DNA from: Leptospira kobayashii
GTDB taxonomy: Bacteria > Spirochaetota > Leptospiria > Leptospirales > Leptospiraceae
Direction: 5' to 3'
DNA length: 64,000 nucleotides
Assembly (NCBI RefSeq): GCF_003114835.2
Contig: NZ_AP025028.1
Location: 434,001 to 498,000 of the forward strand
Shown here in pieces: positions 44,164 through 52,593 of the stretch (its first letter is position 1; each line of letters opens with the position of its first letter). The position numbers and the translations under genes are program-made. The notes beneath the pieces are model-generated. The model had not been told where the DNA came from. It worked only from the letters and a program-made list of their open reading frames with translations, and did no database searches.

Positions 44164-44173
44164 TTTTTATAAA

Positions 44174-44758
44174 TTAGCGGACCGGTTCTCTGATCAAATC
44201 CAAAAAATCGGATTCGATGGATTCCAAATAAGATTTGTTTCCGGTGATCAGAAAGAGTTGGATATTCCCTTCATAGATCACCAAAGATTTTTTGGCACAA
44301 ACCGATGAATTTAGGTTAGGTGAAATATACTTTTTCTCTTTCCATTTGTCAAAGTTTGTTTCAAAGACTAGAATCCATTCTTTGATCACGGTTTGCAATT
44401 GTTCCTGGAATATGCTTTTTTCTTCCAAGCTTTGTGCGGAAAAATTGGCAAAAGGACATCCGAAAAAATCCTCCTTTCTCGCCTGTCGTTTCAATACGCT
44501 TACCCAAGCAGCAATCCATTCCTTGGGATCTTCTTTTTTTTCGGAAAGGCCCCGGAGTAAATTGAGTAAATCTAATCTTTGTTCTTCGAGGTAGGCCTTT
44601 CCCAAATCCTGTTTGGAAGGAAAGTATTGATACAAACTCTGTTTATGGGAACGGGACTCCTCCAGGATTTGGTTGATGCCCGTCCGATCATACCCTTGCC
44701 GGTAGAAAAGGGATTTGGTCGTGCTGAGTATCCTTTCTTTTGGCTTTTGTTTGTCCAT
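44174..44758 (-). CDS. TetR-family regulator of the adjacent alcohol dehydrogenase
   Basis: 194 residues. HTH with TGINQILEESRSHKQSLYQYF (about 26-46; compare classical TetR). The C-terminal domain has FGCPFANFSAQ, typical of the LmrA/YxaF-like TetR group. Two identical palindromes TTAGACA-N4-TGTCTAA lie in the divergent promoter shared with the dehydrogenase gene, so it most likely represses both genes. Confidence 0.87.
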   Translation of the reverse strand: MDKQKPKERILSTTKSLFYRQGYDRTGINQILEESRSHKQSLYQYFPSKQDLGKAYLEEQRLDLLNLLRGLSEKKEDPKEWIAAWVSVLKRQARKEDFFGCPFANFSAQSLEEKSIFQEQLQTVIKEWILVFETNFDKWKEKKYISPNLNSSVCAKKSLVIYEGNIQLFLITGNKSYLESIESDFLDLIREPVR

Positions 44759-44776
44759 AATATCGATCCTTTTGAA

Positions 44777-44847
44777 TTAGACAATTCTGTCTAATTTTTT
44801 CTGGACAAAAATTTCCTAACATTTAAAAATTAGACAAATCTGTCTAA
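44777..44847. promoter_or_regulatory. Two perfect TetR operators in a divergent promoter
   Basis: TTAGACA-ATTC-TGTCTAA at 44777-44794 and TTAGACA-AATC-TGTCTAA at 44830-44847, 53 bp apart centre to centre (about five helical turns). They flank the promoters for the TetR gene (ATG 44758) and the dehydrogenase gene (ATG 44861). Confidence 0.8.
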
Positions 44848-44860
44848 TTTGGTGAATTCT

Positions 44861-45895
44861 ATGCAACACTTAGTATTTCGGAAAAAAGGGGTCTTGGAAT
44901 GGGAAGAGGTTCCCAGTCCCAAAATTACAGGCAAAAACCAGGCATTGGTTCGTCCCATCGCCATCGCTCGTTGCGATCTGGACATAGGAATCGTAACCGG
45001 AAGAACCTTATTTCGTCCTCCGTTTCCTTTGGGGCATGAGTTCGTGGGTGAAATCATTTCCGTGTCAGACGACTTGAGCGACCGGTTTACCACCAAACAA
45101 AGAGTAGCTGTATCTTTTCAGATTTCCTGCGGAACCTGTCCGAGCTGTCTTGCCGCGGATTCCAAATCTTGTACCACTTTGCCCCCTGTTACCAGTTTCG
45201 GAATGGCACCCGGAGCGCAAATCTACGGAGGTGCCGTTGCGGAATCGGTTCTTGTCCCTTACGCATCACAGATGTTACTTCCTATAAAAGAATCTACAAA
45301 TCCCGTAGCGGTTGCCAGTTTATCCGATAATATCGCAGAAGCGTGGAAGCTTGCGGGAAAATATTTGGAAACAAGACCGGATTCCAAGGTTTTGGTAGTG
45401 GGGGGACAGGCCGCAAGCATAGGTTTGTATACCGCACTCCTTGCTCATCGGATGGGCCGAGGAACAGTTGTTTATTGGGATACGGATAAGGCACGGATTG
45501 ATCTTGCCAGCTCTCTAGGGATTCCTTGCGAGTATATGGAAACATATCCCAAGTCTGCCGGAAAATTCGATTTGGTTTGTGAATGCGCTTCTACCAAAGA
45601 GGGGTGGGACATGGCGATGCGATCCATTGCACCGAACGGAGTGTTCACTTCCGCATCTATTTTTTGGACCAATAAATGGGAGATTCCTTATTTGGAACTT
45701 TATAATGCGGGTGCAAAATTACATATCACCAGGGTGGATTCCAGAGAGTATATGACAAAGATTTTGTCTCTCGTCGAGTCAGGGATTTATGATCCGGGTC
45801 CGATTGTCACGAAGGTGGCATCGTTTTCGGATGCGAAGGATGCTTGGATCGAACCTAGTACCAAACTTGTGATCACCCAATCGGCAATAAATTGA
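44861..45895 (+). CDS. Zinc-type alcohol dehydrogenase-like oxidoreductase
   Basis: 344 residues, medium-chain dehydrogenase fold. Catalytic-zinc region with GHEFVGEI (about 60), structural-zinc cysteines SCGTCPSCLAADSKSC (about 93-108) and a Rossmann core VLVVGGQAASIGLYTALLAH. Substrate unknown. ATG 44861 has GGTGA 6 nt upstream. Expression is probably controlled by the divergent TetR through the two palindromes. Confidence 0.87.
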   Translation: MQHLVFRKKGVLEWEEVPSPKITGKNQALVRPIAIARCDLDIGIVTGRTLFRPPFPLGHEFVGEIISVSDDLSDRFTTKQRVAVSFQISCGTCPSCLAADSKSCTTLPPVTSFGMAPGAQIYGGAVAESVLVPYASQMLLPIKESTNPVAVASLSDNIAEAWKLAGKYLETRPDSKVLVVGGQAASIGLYTALLAHRMGRGTVVYWDTDKARIDLASSLGIPCEYMETYPKSAGKFDLVCECASTKEGWDMAMRSIAPNGVFTSASIFWTNKWEIPYLELYNAGAKLHITRVDSREYMTKILSLVESGIYDPGPIVTKVASFSDAKDAWIEPSTKLVITQSAIN

Positions 45896-45922
45896 TAAGA
45901 TAGTAAATGCTTTCTTTGACAG

Positions 45923-45951
45923 ATGGGGAAAGGTCGATATTCTTTCCCCAT
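45923..45951. promoter_or_regulatory. Perfect inverted repeat ending in the start codon
   Basis: ATGGGGAAAG and CTTTCCCCAT (10-bp arms, 9-bp loop). A TTGACA lies just upstream (about 45915-45920), and a TATTCT in the loop is a possible -10. The ATG at 45950 ends the right arm. It may be an operator or a translational hairpin. Confidence 0.5.
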
Positions 45952-47698
45952 GTCTTGCCTTTATTGCAGCAAAAAATCCGAGTCTTTTTCCCGTTCCGTC
46001 GCTCTAGGCGGAGAGGAATACCATCATGATTTTCCGATCGATGATTTGGTAGGAAATGCAATTCAGGTTTTTTCGGAAATCTATCGTTGTTCCGATTGCG
46101 ACTCCATTTGGAAAATCCAATCCCGAGGCACGGGAGATCCCCGTTCCACCTATCCGGAGTATTACGAACAAACTGCCACTTTGTTGAAAGGAATAGAAAG
46201 GGAAGCCGTAGTTCAACCTACATTGGACAACTTACTAAAATTAGGTGAAATATCCATGCCTTACGACTTTCGAACTTCCGTTTTGGATAAGCTGAAAGAA
46301 AAGGAAAAACAAAATCTCATCCGACTCTACAGAGAGCAAAAGCCGGATTTGGACAGCAGCATTAAATTCTGGCTGGAAAAATGGTACGAAAGCATTGCTC
46401 CGGAAGAATTCCGCAGGTTCAAAGAAGACGGATTTCACATGGGTGCAAATTCCATTTATGCCTTACCTGAAAATTCCAAAATCATCTCTTCCGAATTTTA
46501 TACTTTGGAAGACTTCGTGATTTGGGTGGAAGAGGGGGAAGACGGTCGATCGTATTTGCAATCTTTGAATCATAAAACGGGAAAAGCGGGATGGAAAACG
46601 GATTTGCCCGCTCCTTTTTCCGGGGGAATGAAACTGCCTGTATTGTTTTATCAAGGCGGGTATCTTTGCACTTTGCACGGGCTGCAAATGGGATCGGAAC
46701 ATTATTCCCGATTGAACCGTCCGGATAGATTGAGGGTTTATTCCACGGACGGTGAACTCTTGTTAGAAGAACATCTTTCCTGGAAAGCCTATGAAGTGAT
46801 TTCCCCGGAAGAAAGGGATTATTCCGAAAATAGAACCGTTCATAATTTCAGGGTCACGATTTGGGATGACAGTCTCTATTTGCCGAGCGGTCATTCCTTA
46901 AAGGCTTTCGATTTAAAAAATAAAAAAGAAATCATAAATCTTTCTCTCCCCGATGGTCATATATTCTCCGGCAAACTACAGATAGATGAAGACGGGAAAA
47001 TTCTTGCATATACTATGAAAGGTTTCATACTATTCGATGCCAAGTGGAAGATACTCTCTTCCTGGAAGTCCCCGTATCATCCCGTGTTTATGGATTCGAA
47101 TATGAATGTATTCTATTATTATGCGCATGTGGAAAATCCCAGAACTCATGTGGTAAAGGAGTTTCAACAAAAAATGGAGAGCGGTGTGAGTTTGACTCAT
47201 TTTTTACGGACCACTCCTGCGCCCTTACCAAATGGATATTTTGTTCCCTTTGCTTATGACGAATCTTATATTTTGAATTTCGATTTGGAGATCGTAAAAA
47301 AAATTCCATATACATGTACGGATACACTCGGCCCCCATGCTTTGGATGATAAACCGGAACCGACTCTTGTCACGGAAAACAGACTGGTCTTTTGCGAAGA
47401 CTATAAACAAATCCGTCTCTTTTCTTTGGAAGGAGAAGAGATTCGGGTCTCTCCTTCGGAAGTTCCTTTTGTCAACTTATTCACGTTTGACGGTAAAAAT
47501 ATTTGTTTTGTTCAATCGAATTATACGGGTTACGGAGTGGATGATAATTATCTTCTAACTCTTTGGAATCCGGAAGGGCAGGAGATAAACCAGGTGAAAC
47601 TTCGTTCTTTGGAAGGATTTGCCGTCAGCTTTCACGGATATTTGATTTTTAAGTATCAGTCCGAATTGTTGTGTATCGATCTGTTCAAAGGGATTTAA
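45950..47698 (+). CDS. Zinc-ribbon plus beta-propeller-like protein of unknown function
   Basis: 582 residues. An N-terminal zinc-binding pair CLYC (about 3-6) and CSDC (about 44-47) is followed by a helical region and then a long repeat region with propeller-like strands (about 150-580; e.g. LRVYSTDGELLLEE, LKAFDLKNKKEIIN, LTLWNPEGQEI). No signal peptide. Not assigned to a known family. ATG 45950 is preferred; ATG 45923 is in frame at the other end of the inverted repeat. Confidence 0.7.
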   Translation: MSCLYCSKKSESFSRSVALGGEEYHHDFPIDDLVGNAIQVFSEIYRCSDCDSIWKIQSRGTGDPRSTYPEYYEQTATLLKGIEREAVVQPTLDNLLKLGEISMPYDFRTSVLDKLKEKEKQNLIRLYREQKPDLDSSIKFWLEKWYESIAPEEFRRFKEDGFHMGANSIYALPENSKIISSEFYTLEDFVIWVEEGEDGRSYLQSLNHKTGKAGWKTDLPAPFSGGMKLPVLFYQGGYLCTLHGLQMGSEHYSRLNRPDRLRVYSTDGELLLEEHLSWKAYEVISPEERDYSENRTVHNFRVTIWDDSLYLPSGHSLKAFDLKNKKEIINLSLPDGHIFSGKLQIDEDGKILAYTMKGFILFDAKWKILSSWKSPYHPVFMDSNMNVFYYYAHVENPRTHVVKEFQQKMESGVSLTHFLRTTPAPLPNGYFVPFAYDESYILNFDLEIVKKIPYTCTDTLGPHALDDKPEPTLVTENRLVFCEDYKQIRLFSLEGEEIRVSPSEVPFVNLFTFDGKNICFVQSNYTGYGVDDNYLLTLWNPEGQEINQVKLRSLEGFAVSFHGYLIFKYQSELLCIDLFKGI

Positions 47699-48172
47699 TT
47701 TCGATTTACAAACATTAGGTGGAATTAATTTTTTATTTTTGGGGCGCTCACCCCGAAGCTTTTCGCTTCGGGGCCCGAGCTACTGCGGGCTCGCGGAAAT
47801 CCGCTCGGTCGCTGGCGCGGACCAAGCCCTTCGTATCCCTGGTCGGGAAGGCGGTTTTTGGCAAAAAGGCGAACTTATTTGAATAAAATTTTCAGGAACC
47901 AATGCTTCGCTTTACAAGAGCAAGGCGATGTGATAGAAGGAGCGCATTGGGTGGCGGGTGGTTAACCCCACCCAATGTCGATAGGGCGGGGATAGTATCC
48001 TAAAAACTCCTTCTATCCTCCGTCCCTGACAGAAGCCCTGCGCCAGGGACCGACCAGCGAAGCGAGCGTTGCCGCCGAGGCAGAGCCCCGGTCGATTTCG
48101 CAAAAGAATCCGAAAAACCAAAAAACATCCGAGGCGCCCATGATCCAAAAGGTTCTTTCGTATTTCGGGAAA
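47699..48172. other. GC-rich structured intergenic region with repeats
   Basis: 474 bp with no credible gene. It holds a strong hairpin CCCCGAAGC/GCTTCGGGG (47751-47773), a second GCCCG/CGGGC stem (47773-47790), several imperfect palindromes up to about 47850, the dispersed repeat copy B, and a second GC-rich block (about 48020-48100). The frame open on the minus strand across it has the look of repeat translation, not of a protein. Base composition differs sharply from the surrounding genes. Confidence 0.65.
47941..48009 (-). repeat. Dispersed palindromic repeat, copy B
   Basis: Inverted copy of 4351-4419 with about two differences over 69 bp. Here the element is bounded by perfect 11-bp inverted repeats GATAGAAGGAG (47932-47942) and CTCCTTCTATC (48007-48017), which are not both complete in copy A. 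The inner stem CATTGGGTGG/CCACCCAATG is intact. Confidence 0.8.
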
Positions 48173-48634
48173 TCAGTCTAAGGTTTTTTCAAAGCAGAGT
48201 GCGGTCGGATCGGACTTCCATTTGCCGAAGCTGGAGATCGGTTGGAAACCCATCTTTTTGTAAAAGGCGATTGCTTCAGGTTGGGGTTCACCTGCACGTA
48301 GTTTGATGCTTGTATAGCCGGTTTCCGTGGCAAAAGATTCTACCGTTGCCAAAAGTTTTTCCGCAATCCCTTGTTTTCTGTGGTTTTTTGACACAAACAT
48401 CAGATCCAATTCACTCTCTTCTCCTTCGAAGGGCAAAAGGGCAATGCTTCCTACGGCAGTCTCCCCATCGTAGGCGATCCAAACTCCGGACCAGTCTTCT
48501 GCAAAATCTTTGGCTTCGTAAGGATTGGGTGCTTGGAACGAATAACGCGTTTGGATTTCTTCCCAAAGTGCATTGCTCATTTTGTAAACAACGGGTGAGT
48601 CGGATTTTTCTTTTTTGATTTGAATCTCTGCCAT
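48173..48634 (-). CDS. GNAT-family N-acetyltransferase
   Basis: 153 residues. Acetyl-CoA binding motif in FVSKNHRKQGIAEKLLATVE (about 80-100), preceded by AVGSIALLPFEGEESELDLM and followed by AIAFYKKMGFQPI. Substrate unknown. Monocistronic; the start at 48634 is the only good one. Confidence 0.85.
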   Translation of the reverse strand: MAEIQIKKEKSDSPVVYKMSNALWEEIQTRYSFQAPNPYEAKDFAEDWSGVWIAYDGETAVGSIALLPFEGEESELDLMFVSKNHRKQGIAEKLLATVESFATETGYTSIKLRAGEPQPEAIAFYKKMGFQPISSFGKWKSDPTALCFEKTLD

Positions 48635-48699
48635 ACAGTTTATTAGTTTTGTTTGACAAATGAGACTATGTCGATCAGTATTTGTCAGTGAAAACCATT

Positions 48700-49329
48700 A
48701 TGTCCAATCCATTTGTTGAAGAAACCCTCGAAAAATTATCTATCCTAGGAAATGTGACCGCCAGAGCTATGTTTGGTGGTTATGGCATCTATCTTGACGG
48801 AGTTATGTTCGGTCTTGTCGCCGAAGATGTGCTATATCTAAAGACAGACAGCCAAACAATTTCCAAATTCCAAGTTGCCGGCGGACGACCTTTTACCTAT
48901 GACGGAAAAGAAGGCGCTCCTTCTGTGATGAGTTACTGGACTTTCCCATCGGAAGTTTGGGAATCTCCGGAAGACTTGCAAGAATGGGCAGAACTTGCCT
49001 ACCAAGCAGCTGTTAGAAGCAAACCGGAAGCACCGGCTCCAAAACCGGAACCCGTTGCAAAAGCGGCTTCTCCTGCTCCACAGGCTAAAAAATCCGCTCC
49101 TAAAAAGAAGGCTGCAAAGAAGAAAGCAAAACCTGCTAAAAAGAAGGCAAAGGTAGTAGCTAAGAAAAAAGCGAAGGCTAAAAAGTCCAAGCCGGCTCCT
49201 AAAAAATCCAAAAAAGCGGTAAAGAAGTCTTCTAAAAAACTTGTTTCTAAAAAGAAGAGTATCAAAAAGAAGCCGGTAAAAAAAGCCAAAGCTAAAAAAG
49301 CGGCGAAGAAGAAAAAAAGATCCAAATAA
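48700..49329 (+). CDS. TfoX N-terminal domain fused to a Lys/Ala-rich histone H1-like tail
   Basis: 209 residues. Residues about 1-105 match the TfoX_N fold (LGNVTARAMFGGYGIYLDGV, DVLYLKTDSQT, SYWTFPSEVWESPEDLQEWA). From about 112 on the sequence is almost entirely Lys, Ala and Pro with repeats such as KKKAKPAKKKAK, like eukaryotic H1 or bacterial H1-like proteins. It probably binds DNA non-specifically through the tail. ATG 48700 fits the domain start; GTG 48688 and TTG 48682 are in frame. Confidence 0.85.
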   Translation: MSNPFVEETLEKLSILGNVTARAMFGGYGIYLDGVMFGLVAEDVLYLKTDSQTISKFQVAGGRPFTYDGKEGAPSVMSYWTFPSEVWESPEDLQEWAELAYQAAVRSKPEAPAPKPEPVAKAASPAPQAKKSAPKKKAAKKKAKPAKKKAKVVAKKKAKAKKSKPAPKKSKKAVKKSSKKLVSKKKSIKKKPVKKAKAKKAAKKKKRSK

Positions 49330-49359
49330 GATCATTCTTCATTGAATTACGATAAACCA

Positions 49360-49770
49360 ATGTTAGCCTTTTTTTACATACTTCGAAATCGGATAACATT
49401 GGTTTTGCTGTTTCTGTCTTTTTCGATTAACCTTTCCGCAGAATGCAGGAATCCGCTCACGGAAGAACAAAAGATCGAGTCTTTGATTCTCTCCGTACAA
49501 AAGTTAGATGGTGTTTTTATCCGAAACGGAGAAGAACATGGTGCTAAAGAAGCCGCCGAACATCTTCGTTATAAATTAAATTCTGCCAAAAAATCCATCT
49601 TTGCTCCCGATCCTAAGGACTGGACTGCCAAGTTGTTTATCGAAAAGGTCGCTTCGAAATCTTTTTTGTCCGGTGAAGTGTACAAAATCAAATTGAAAGA
49701 CGGAAAAACAGTCACTTCGCAAAGTTGGTTGGAAGTGGAATTGAAAAAGATAAACGATTCCTGTAAATAA
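49360..49770 (+). CDS. DUF5329-like small exported protein
   Basis: 136 residues. Hydrophobic signal segment (about 8-26) ending near LSAECRNPL, then a soluble domain with QKIESLILSVQKLDGVFIRN, AAEHLRYKLNSAKK and FIEKVASKSFLSGEVYKIKL. This matches the DUF5329 pattern; function unknown. ATG 49360 is preferred over TTG 49342 because it gives a standard signal peptide. Confidence 0.75.
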   Translation: MLAFFYILRNRITLVLLFLSFSINLSAECRNPLTEEQKIESLILSVQKLDGVFIRNGEEHGAKEAAEHLRYKLNSAKKSIFAPDPKDWTAKLFIEKVASKSFLSGEVYKIKLKDGKTVTSQSWLEVELKKINDSCK

Positions 49771-49844
49771 AAACCGCTTAATTTATTTTTTGTGTTTATA
49801 GCGGGCGGTTGAACCTTCGAAGCAACCGGTTCGGTTTTTAAAAT

Positions 49845-50306
49845 TTAAAGCTCAAAGATCTTTTCGTCTAAATCGTAAATATCCAAAGAAGTCCAAAACA
49901 TCCAACCCAATTCCGAATTCATCTTCTGATGATTTAGGAAAGCATCCAGTTCTTTGTTGATCGAGATGGTAAGCGCCAAGTTGAATCCCTGTTTTTTGGG
50001 GTCATCCGGGTATTGTTTCAGATATTCGTTTCCTTTGGTTTGGTAGGAAAGCAGTCTGTCTTTCACATGACTGAAAAATCCCAGTGCGTCTTTATCAGTC
50101 GGGGAATATTTGGAATAATATTCTTTTGTTAGCTCTTCTTTTTTGGAAATGAAAACGACCGCTTCGCGTTCTGTTGCTTGGAATTCTTCTTTGGTAATCC
50201 ATCCACGTTCATAAGAGTGCTCGGCACTGGTAAGATCGGGTGCTTTGGCATTGATGGCTTTGAATCTAAGGCTCATATCACGAACATAGGTTTCATATTC
50301 ATTCAT
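49845..50306 (-). CDS. Hypothetical cytoplasmic protein
   Basis: 153 residues, mostly helical, charged, with no signal or membrane segment. It contains GWITKEEFQATEREAVVF and ELGWMFWTSLDIYDL. No family recognised. It lies 4 bp after the ECF sigma gene on the same strand and is probably co-transcribed with it. Confidence 0.65.
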   Translation of the reverse strand: MNEYETYVRDMSLRFKAINAKAPDLTSAEHSYERGWITKEEFQATEREAVVFISKKEELTKEYYSKYSPTDKDALGFFSHVKDRLLSYQTKGNEYLKQYPDDPKKQGFNLALTISINKELDAFLNHQKMNSELGWMFWTSLDIYDLDEKIFEL

Positions 50307-50310
50307 CGGA

Positions 50311-51144
50311 TCAACGTATCAATTTCCAAGATTCCCTGGAAATCTCTTTCTTTAGAAATTCTAATCCATCCCGTCTGGATTTAAATTGAGGACTGAATCT
50401 ATAGACCTCGGCTACGTCCCGCACTTCATCGGATGCGGCGAGTAGCACAGGCATCTGTTTCCATTCGCCGGATTCCTTCATTTTTTCAGAGAGGTCCAGG
50501 TAAGCGTGGATTCTTCCTCTGTTCAAAGAGTATTCGATCCTATTTTCACATCTGCATACATTCTTTGCGTTGCTAAGCCCGCAGTGAGTTCCTAAAAATT
50601 CGCTCATTCTGATTCGCGCACGCGATAATTTTTTGCGAAAATTAGCAGGCGTTATATCCATAATCCATCCGCCTTCGTCACTTGTTACCTGGAATACTTC
50701 TCCTAATAAGAATGCAAGTCTGTGGTTTCGTTTCAAACAGAGTAACATTGCATGGGTGCATGCCGCCTGTACATTCATTGCAATATAAGAAGTGGTTTCG
50801 GAAAATTCGGTTTGGATCGTTTGTGATTTTTGCAATTCGGAATGAATCAATCGAAAATTGACTCGGGACAATTCTTCTTTGCTCTTTTTAAAATTGATCA
50901 GATGATTTGTTGCAATCCGATAGACCCAGGTAGAAAGTTTGCTTTCTTTACGAAACCCGCCTAGATTTGTAATGACTTTGATCAGTATTTCCTGGGTAGC
51001 ATCTTCCGCATCATCCGGGTTCCATAAAAACTTCAGAGACAGGGAAAATATCTTTTCCTGAAATACTTTGACTAGTTTTTCCAGGGACTTTCTATCCCCT
51101 TTCAAACAACCGTCTAACAAATCTAAGTGCGGATCATCAATCAT
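50311..51144 (-). CDS. ECF sigma factor with Cys-containing C-terminal extension
   Basis: 277 residues. Region 2 (about 25-95): NPDDAEDATQEILIKVITNL, KLSTWVYRIATNHLI. Region 4 (about 120-190) ends FRKKLSRARIRMSEFL. It is followed by a motif HCGLSNAKNVCRCENRI (about 195-211) and a C-terminal extension of about 65 residues, the layout of ECF proteins with a metal-binding-like tail. Start ATG abuts the DUF1304 stop. No dedicated anti-sigma gene is adjacent; the tail may serve as the sensor. Confidence 0.85.
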   Translation of the reverse strand: MIDDPHLDLLDGCLKGDRKSLEKLVKVFQEKIFSLSLKFLWNPDDAEDATQEILIKVITNLGGFRKESKLSTWVYRIATNHLINFKKSKEELSRVNFRLIHSELQKSQTIQTEFSETTSYIAMNVQAACTHAMLLCLKRNHRLAFLLGEVFQVTSDEGGWIMDITPANFRKKLSRARIRMSEFLGTHCGLSNAKNVCRCENRIEYSLNRGRIHAYLDLSEKMKESGEWKQMPVLLAASDEVRDVAEVYRFSPQFKSRRDGLEFLKKEISRESWKLIR

Positions 51145-51519
51145 CTACTTTTTATTGGCAAGGTACGTTACGATGAGTGCGATAATCGCAGGGCTCCCTT
51201 GGGAAATGATAATGGAAGGTTTTGCAGTAATCGCTCCGAAGATTGCGGCAACGATGATACATCCCAAAAAGAAAACGGTTGTGTCGTATTTTTGAGATTT
51301 GTCGGAAATAAATCCGAGTGCCCAGATCAGTCCCGCCGCCAAAAATCCGTTATAAAGACCTTGGTTTTTTGCGAGAGTAGCCGAGGCACTCGCCACTTCC
51401 GGAGTCATTTTAAAAATTTTCAAACCCAGTTCACTTTGCCAAAGGAACATTTCTAAAACTAGGATGAAAAGGTGTTCTACTGCCACAAACCCTACTAAAA
51501 TTTTTGATGCGATATTCAT
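51145..51519 (-). CDS. DUF1304-family membrane protein
   Basis: 124 residues, four membrane segments. Family motifs include VAVEHLFILVLEMFLW and NQGLYNGFLAAGLIW. AGGAGG lies 6 nt before ATG 51519, so the longer frame to 51549 is not used. It is the first gene of an operon with the ECF sigma factor. Function unknown. Confidence 0.85.
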   Translation of the reverse strand: MNIASKILVGFVAVEHLFILVLEMFLWQSELGLKIFKMTPEVASASATLAKNQGLYNGFLAAGLIWALGFISDKSQKYDTTVFFLGCIIVAAIFGAITAKPSIIISQGSPAIIALIVTYLANKK

Positions 51520-51607
51520 TAAATCCTCCTGATTTAGATCTTTCGACAAAGATAGGATCGCATTTTGTGACAGTTTCCAGAAAAAAATTTCTTTTTAAGG
51601 ATAAACC

Positions 51608-52465
51608 TTAGCTTACCAACCAGGCGTTTTTGTTGTCCTCTGCGTACTTATCGAAAGAAATAGGGGATTTTCCGGTAATCTTTTGAACCGAATCGGTAAT
51701 TGCCTCCGAATGACCGTCCCGAAGTGCTCCTGCGATGATGACTAGAAAACTTGCATAATCTTCCGGCACTCCTCCGCTAAGCAGTCCCTTTTTGAAATCT
51801 TCCGGGCTTACGTTTACATATTCGATTTTTAGGCCGGTGTGTTTCGAAATGATCGAAGCGACTTCATCATGCGTAAGAGATTTCGTGCCTGTAAGTACGA
51901 ATGCCTGGCTTGCGAATTTATCGCCGCTTACCAAAAGTTTGGCGGCAGTGCTTGAAATATCTCTGGAATCGATAAAACTTGTTTTTGCATTTCCCGCCGG
52001 GAAATAGATCTTTTTATCACTTAAAATCCCTGCGATCCAGAAAGTATGAAAATTCTGCATAAACCAATTGGGGCGGATGATATTCCAATTTAGTCCCGAT
52101 TTTTCCAACAAAATCTCTGTTTTGCGGAAAGGTGCTTCATCCGGCGCAAACTCGACTCCCATTGCGGTCATAAGAACTACTTTTTTCAATTTTACCTGTT
52201 TCGCTTTTTCGATCCAAGGGGAAAGAATCTCGTATTGGTTGGTAAATCCGGGAGGTGCGATGAAAAACGCAGCATCTACTTTTTCCAACACTTCCAAACC
52301 TTTTTCCGGTGCGGAAGCGTCGGAAACCACCCAAGTCACTCCCGTTTTCTTTTCGCCTTTTTCGGGAAATCTGGTTCCTGCAAATACTTCATGACCTGCT
52401 TCCAATAGTTCCTGGATTACATTTTGGCTCACTTTTCCGCTCGCGCCATTTACAAATATCTTCAT
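51608..52465 (-). CDS. NmrA-like NAD(P)-binding oxidoreductase
   Basis: 285 residues. Atypical short-chain dehydrogenase with N-terminal nucleotide-binding motif FVNGASGKVSQNVIQ, FIAPPG, and IIRPNWFMQNF, as in NmrA/QOR2-type proteins. It may act as a redox sensor or quinone reductase. Diverges from an AraC-type gene at 52594 across 128 bp. Confidence 0.85.
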   Translation of the reverse strand: MKIFVNGASGKVSQNVIQELLEAGHEVFAGTRFPEKGEKKTGVTWVVSDASAPEKGLEVLEKVDAAFFIAPPGFTNQYEILSPWIEKAKQVKLKKVVLMTAMGVEFAPDEAPFRKTEILLEKSGLNWNIIRPNWFMQNFHTFWIAGILSDKKIYFPAGNAKTSFIDSRDISSTAAKLLVSGDKFASQAFVLTGTKSLTHDEVASIISKHTGLKIEYVNVSPEDFKKGLLSGGVPEDYASFLVIIAGALRDGHSEAITDSVQKITGKSPISFDKYAEDNKNAWLVS

Positions 52466-52593
52466 ATAAATCTCCTGCTTACGAATCTAAGATTACTCTC
52501 TAAATCCAAGACTGTCTATGTGTTTAAGTATTAAAAATATATCCAATCGTATAATTTAGTAGACTTTTGGATATAAGCCCTGATTTTTTCACT

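Noticed and set aside
47912..48148. Minus-strand open frame of 78 codons in the GC-rich intergenic block
   Set aside because: It runs through hairpins and the dispersed repeat, and its product looks like translated repeat DNA; no ribosome-binding site.
48838..49335. Long minus-strand open frames opposite the TfoX/H1-like gene
   Set aside because: They are the reverse of the Lys/Ala repeat (giving Phe/Leu-rich products) and have no independent support.
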